34,712 bases of DNA from NCBI GenBank assembly GCA_024699055.1, contig JAILQG010000072.1, positions 1-34,712 of the forward strand, read 5' to 3'. Numbering within the stretch: the first letter of the stretch is position 1; each line of letters starts with the position of its first letter. The translations under genes were made by a program, and so were the position numbers. Below the pieces are notes generated by a model. It was given only the letters and a program-made list of their open reading frames with translations, did no database searches and was not told the origin of the DNA. Source of the stretch: Bacteroidales bacterium. Its GTDB lineage: Bacteria; Bacteroidota; Bacteroidia; Bacteroidales; UBA932. Shown here piece by piece: positions 32,537-34,712 of the stretch.

Positions 32537-33448
32537 CTAAGCAATGCTCATCACCGCAGTGGCGATGCTGCAGAGCTTGGTGTCGGCGGTATCGGCACGG
32601 CTGGCGAGCACGCAGGGAGCGGTTACGCCCACGAGGATGCCGGCCTGGCGTATGCCCTCGCCGCAAAGCTTGGAGTTGCATTTCCAGAACACGTTCGCGC
32701 TCTCGATGTTCGGGAAGAGCATGCAGTCGGCGTCGCCGGCCACGGGGCTGACGAGTTTCTTGATGGCAACGCTCTCCTGATCGATGGCCACGTCGAGGGC
32801 CAGGGGGCCGTCGCCTATGCAACCCTTGATCTGGCCGCGGTCGCACATCTTGCTGAGCATGGCGGCTTCGATTGCGGAAGGAATGCTGTCAAGCATCTGT
32901 TCGGTAGCGGAAATGAAGGCCACCTTGGGCTTCGCGATTCCGAAGCTGTGAGCGATGTTGAGCATGAAATTGGTTTCCTTTACTTTCTGGCGGAAGTCCG
33001 GGGCGGGAATCACGGCCATGTCGGTAAGGAACAGAAGCTTGTGGTAGTTGGGATTCTCTATGACACCCACGTGGCTCAGGAGGCCCTTCTCGGGGAGGAG
33101 GCCGTTCTGCTTGTTGAGGATGGCACGCAGGAACTTGTCGGTGCTGCAGAGACCCTTCATGAGCACGTCGCCCTCATGGTCATGCACCATCTGAACAGCC
33201 TGTGCGACAGCCTTGAGTTCGACAGGATTGTTAACGATGTTGAACTTGCCGGCGTCCATGCCATGCTTGGCGCAGACATCCTTTATCATGGCTTCGTCAC
33301 CAACGAGGGTGGCCTCCACGAAACCGGCTTCCGCCGCCTTGTAGGCAGCTTCTATGGAGTGTTCATCGACGCCCCAGGCGACGACGAGTTTCTTGCAGAT
33401 TTTTTTAGCCTTGAGCTCTGCGAAAAGGTCGTTGAAATTAGCTATCAT
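32537..33448 (-). CDS. ptb: Phosphate butyryltransferase-type phosphotransacylase
   Basis: A 303-residue cytoplasmic enzyme that interconverts acyl-CoA plus phosphate with acyl-phosphate plus CoA. It matches clostridial Ptb along its length by eye: LFLTD at 139-143, AAMLSKMCDRGQIKGC from 195, DGPLALD at 213-219, and a late VLASRAD. Classical acetate Pta proteins are longer and differ in these blocks, so a C4 or mixed short-chain acyl preference is likely, though some of this clade use acetyl-CoA. The frame is open to 33478, but the start at 33448 (MIANFNDLF) matches the Ptb N-terminus and leaves a 19-bp gap after ackA, with which it is co-transcribed. Confidence 0.88.
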   Translation of the reverse strand: MIANFNDLFAELKAKKICKKLVVAWGVDEHSIEAAYKAAEAGFVEATLVGDEAMIKDVCAKHGMDAGKFNIVNNPVELKAVAQAVQMVHDHEGDVLMKGLCSTDKFLRAILNKQNGLLPEKGLLSHVGVIENPNYHKLLFLTDMAVIPAPDFRQKVKETNFMLNIAHSFGIAKPKVAFISATEQMLDSIPSAIEAAMLSKMCDRGQIKGCIGDGPLALDVAIDQESVAIKKLVSPVAGDADCMLFPNIESANVFWKCNSKLCGEGIRQAGILVGVTAPCVLASRADTADTKLCSIATAVMSIA

Positions 33449-33467
33449 AGTGTTATCCGATAAGTTT

Positions 33468-34682
33468 CTATTCGTCAAGTGCTGAAACGATGCGCATGGT
33501 GTCGCGGGCGATCATGAGCTCTTCCTCGGTGGGGATAAGGGCGACCTTAACCTTCGAATCGGGAGTGGAGATCATGGCTTCGGTGCCGGAGGCCATGTTG
33601 GCCTCATAGTCCACCTTGATGCCCAGGTAGGTTAGATTCTCGCACACGCGGCGGCGCAGGCGGCTGTTGTGCTCACCGATACCGGCGGTGAAGACCAGGA
33701 GGTCGATGCCGTCCATGGCTGCCACGTAGGAACCGATGAGCTTGACTATGTCGTAGGTGAGCTTCTTGAGCACGAGCTTGGCCCTGTAGTCGCCGGAATT
33801 GGCGAGTTCGTCCATCTCGCGGGCGTCGGAAGTCCTGCCGCTGAGGCCCATGAAGCCGCTCTTCTTGTTCATGAGGTCGGTCATCTCGTCGGGAGTAAGG
33901 TTCTCCTTCTTCATGACATAGGGAACGATGTTGGCGTCGATGCAGCCGCAGCGGGTGCCCATAATCATGCCCTCAAGCGGGGTAAAGCCCATGGAAGTGT
34001 CGATACACTTGCCGTTGAGCACGGCGCAGACCGAAGAGCCGCTGCCGATGTGGCAGGTGACTATCTTGGAATGATTGATGTCTATGCCGGCAAAACGCGC
34101 TCCTTCATGGGAGACGAAATCGTGGGAGGTTCCGTGCGCACCATAGCGGCGTATGTGGTATTTGGTGTAATACTCGTACGGGAGGGCATAAATATAGGCG
34201 TAGTCCGGCATGGTCTGGTGGAAAGCGGTGTCGAACACCACCACCTCGGGAACGTCGGGGAGCACGGCCTGACAGGCACGGATGCCGAGCAGATGGGCCC
34301 TGTTGTGCAGGGGCGCGAACTCGGCGCAGATTTCAATCTTCTTCAATACGTCATCGTTGACGAGGGCGCTGCCGGTGAAATAGTCGGCGCCCTGAACGAC
34401 GCGATGACCCACGGCCTCGATGTCGTCGAAGGTCTTGAGTACGCCGTGATCCTTGTCTACGAGGTCGTCGAGAATGAGTTTCATTCCAACCGTGTGGTTG
34501 GGGACGGGAAGATTAACTGTCCGGGACTCCTTGCCCGCGGGGCTGTAGGTGCTGATGCCTTCGGGAAGGCCGATCTTCTCTACAATACCCTTTGCCAGAA
34601 TGTCATACACGTCATCGCTCTTGATGTCCATGAGCCTGTACTTGATGGACGAGCTGCCGCAATTGATTACCAGTACTATCAT
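33468..34682 (-). CDS. ackA: Acetate kinase-family acyl kinase with altered substrate pocket
   Basis: A 404-residue ASKHA-fold kinase that makes ATP from acyl-phosphate and ADP. Conserved elements are NCGSSSIKY (7-15), HRVVQG (93-98), APLHN, Asp151 in FDTAFHQ, DTSMGFTPLEG, Arg244 and FTAGIGEHNS. It is clearly of the acetate kinase branch, not clostridial butyrate kinase. Unusual residues: GFHGTSH of typical enzymes is GAHGTSH, so the Phe that helps line the acetate methyl pocket (Phe179 of the Methanosarcina enzyme) is Ala182; GNG is GSG near residue 213-215; and TRSGD is TRCGC. With a Ptb-type partner this suggests a substrate larger than acetate. A consensus promoter lies just upstream, at the right edge of the window. 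Confidence 0.9.
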   Translation of the reverse strand: MIVLVINCGSSSIKYRLMDIKSDDVYDILAKGIVEKIGLPEGISTYSPAGKESRTVNLPVPNHTVGMKLILDDLVDKDHGVLKTFDDIEAVGHRVVQGADYFTGSALVNDDVLKKIEICAEFAPLHNRAHLLGIRACQAVLPDVPEVVVFDTAFHQTMPDYAYIYALPYEYYTKYHIRRYGAHGTSHDFVSHEGARFAGIDINHSKIVTCHIGSGSSVCAVLNGKCIDTSMGFTPLEGMIMGTRCGCIDANIVPYVMKKENLTPDEMTDLMNKKSGFMGLSGRTSDAREMDELANSGDYRAKLVLKKLTYDIVKLIGSYVAAMDGIDLLVFTAGIGEHNSRLRRRVCENLTYLGIKVDYEANMASGTEAMISTPDSKVKVALIPTEEELMIARDTMRIVSALDE

Positions 34683-34702
34683 ATCGTATTATTAATAACC
34701 CA

Positions 34703-34710
34703 CAAATTTA
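34703..34710 (-). promoter_or_regulatory. -7 box of the ackA-ptb operon
   Basis: Leftward TAAATTTG, an exact TAnnTTTG, ending 20 bases before the ackA ATG. The -33 region lies outside the window, so only half of the promoter can be judged. Confidence 0.62.
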
Positions 34711-34712
34711 AT

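Overview
The window looks like chromosomal DNA from a member of the Bacteroidetes, most likely the order Bacteroidales. The evidence is the promoter grammar: exact TAnnTTTG -7 boxes stand in front of most divergent transcription units, several with a TTG element 19-21 bp upstream, and no Shine-Dalgarno-type leaders are obvious. Protein content agrees: membrane-anchored AraC and LytTR regulators, DUF4293, a DUF3822-like protein beside rsmD, a conserved GNWE-ending membrane protein, SPOR and FKBP lipoproteins, and a TonB C-terminal fusion. The DNA is visibly G+C-rich and very compact: 32 protein genes, no intergenic gap above about 110 bp, many ATGA-type overlaps, and convergent genes that touch or overlap. 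I saw no tRNA, rRNA, CRISPR array, insertion sequence or phage gene. Assignment below order level (for example to a compact uncultured gut lineage) would be a guess.

Layout. Positions 1-530 hold the 3' part of an RluA-type pseudouridine synthase. From 14084 down to 466 a long leftward series follows: gyrA, a TPR protein, a CapA-family protein, phoH, a SPOR lipoprotein, an M28-like/TonB fusion, leuS, two tandem YitT proteins and a membrane AraC regulator. A stand-alone Clp N-domain gene diverges from gyrA. Next comes a leftward prfA - LytTR regulator - DUF4293 - nucleoside phosphorylase operon (17950 to 14712) and a leftward mazG - tcdA pair. An acetyl-CoA hydrolase/CoA-transferase gene diverges from mazG. 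A leftward operon then encodes a pilin-like membrane protein, a DUF3822-like protein, RsmD and CstA. Diverging from it is a rightward operon of five genes (DHH phosphoesterase, tandem-FKBP lipoprotein, MATE transporter, cytidylate-kinase-like protein, serine-hydrolase lipoprotein). The right end carries a GH2 enzyme, a GHL10 enzyme, and a leftward ackA - ptb operon.

How the genes work together. Much of the window is housekeeping: translation and RNA modification (leuS, prfA, rsmD, tcdA, rluA-type), DNA topology (gyrA) and nucleotide hygiene (mazG, DHH phosphoesterase, nucleoside phosphorylase). The accessory interest lies in four places. (1) The M28-fold/TonB fusion has lost several metal and catalytic residues and is probably a pseudo-peptidase. 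(2) A phosphotransacylase of the phosphate-butyryltransferase type is paired with an acetate-kinase-like enzyme in which a conserved acetate-pocket Phe is Ala; together with the CoA-transferase and CstA this suggests acyl-CoA/acyl-phosphate metabolism beyond acetate. (3) Very tight divergent promoters include one pair whose -7 boxes block each other and one pair that should give leaderless mRNAs. (4) A Clp N-domain protein lacks any ATPase. I found no clearly new multi-gene defence or secretion system.
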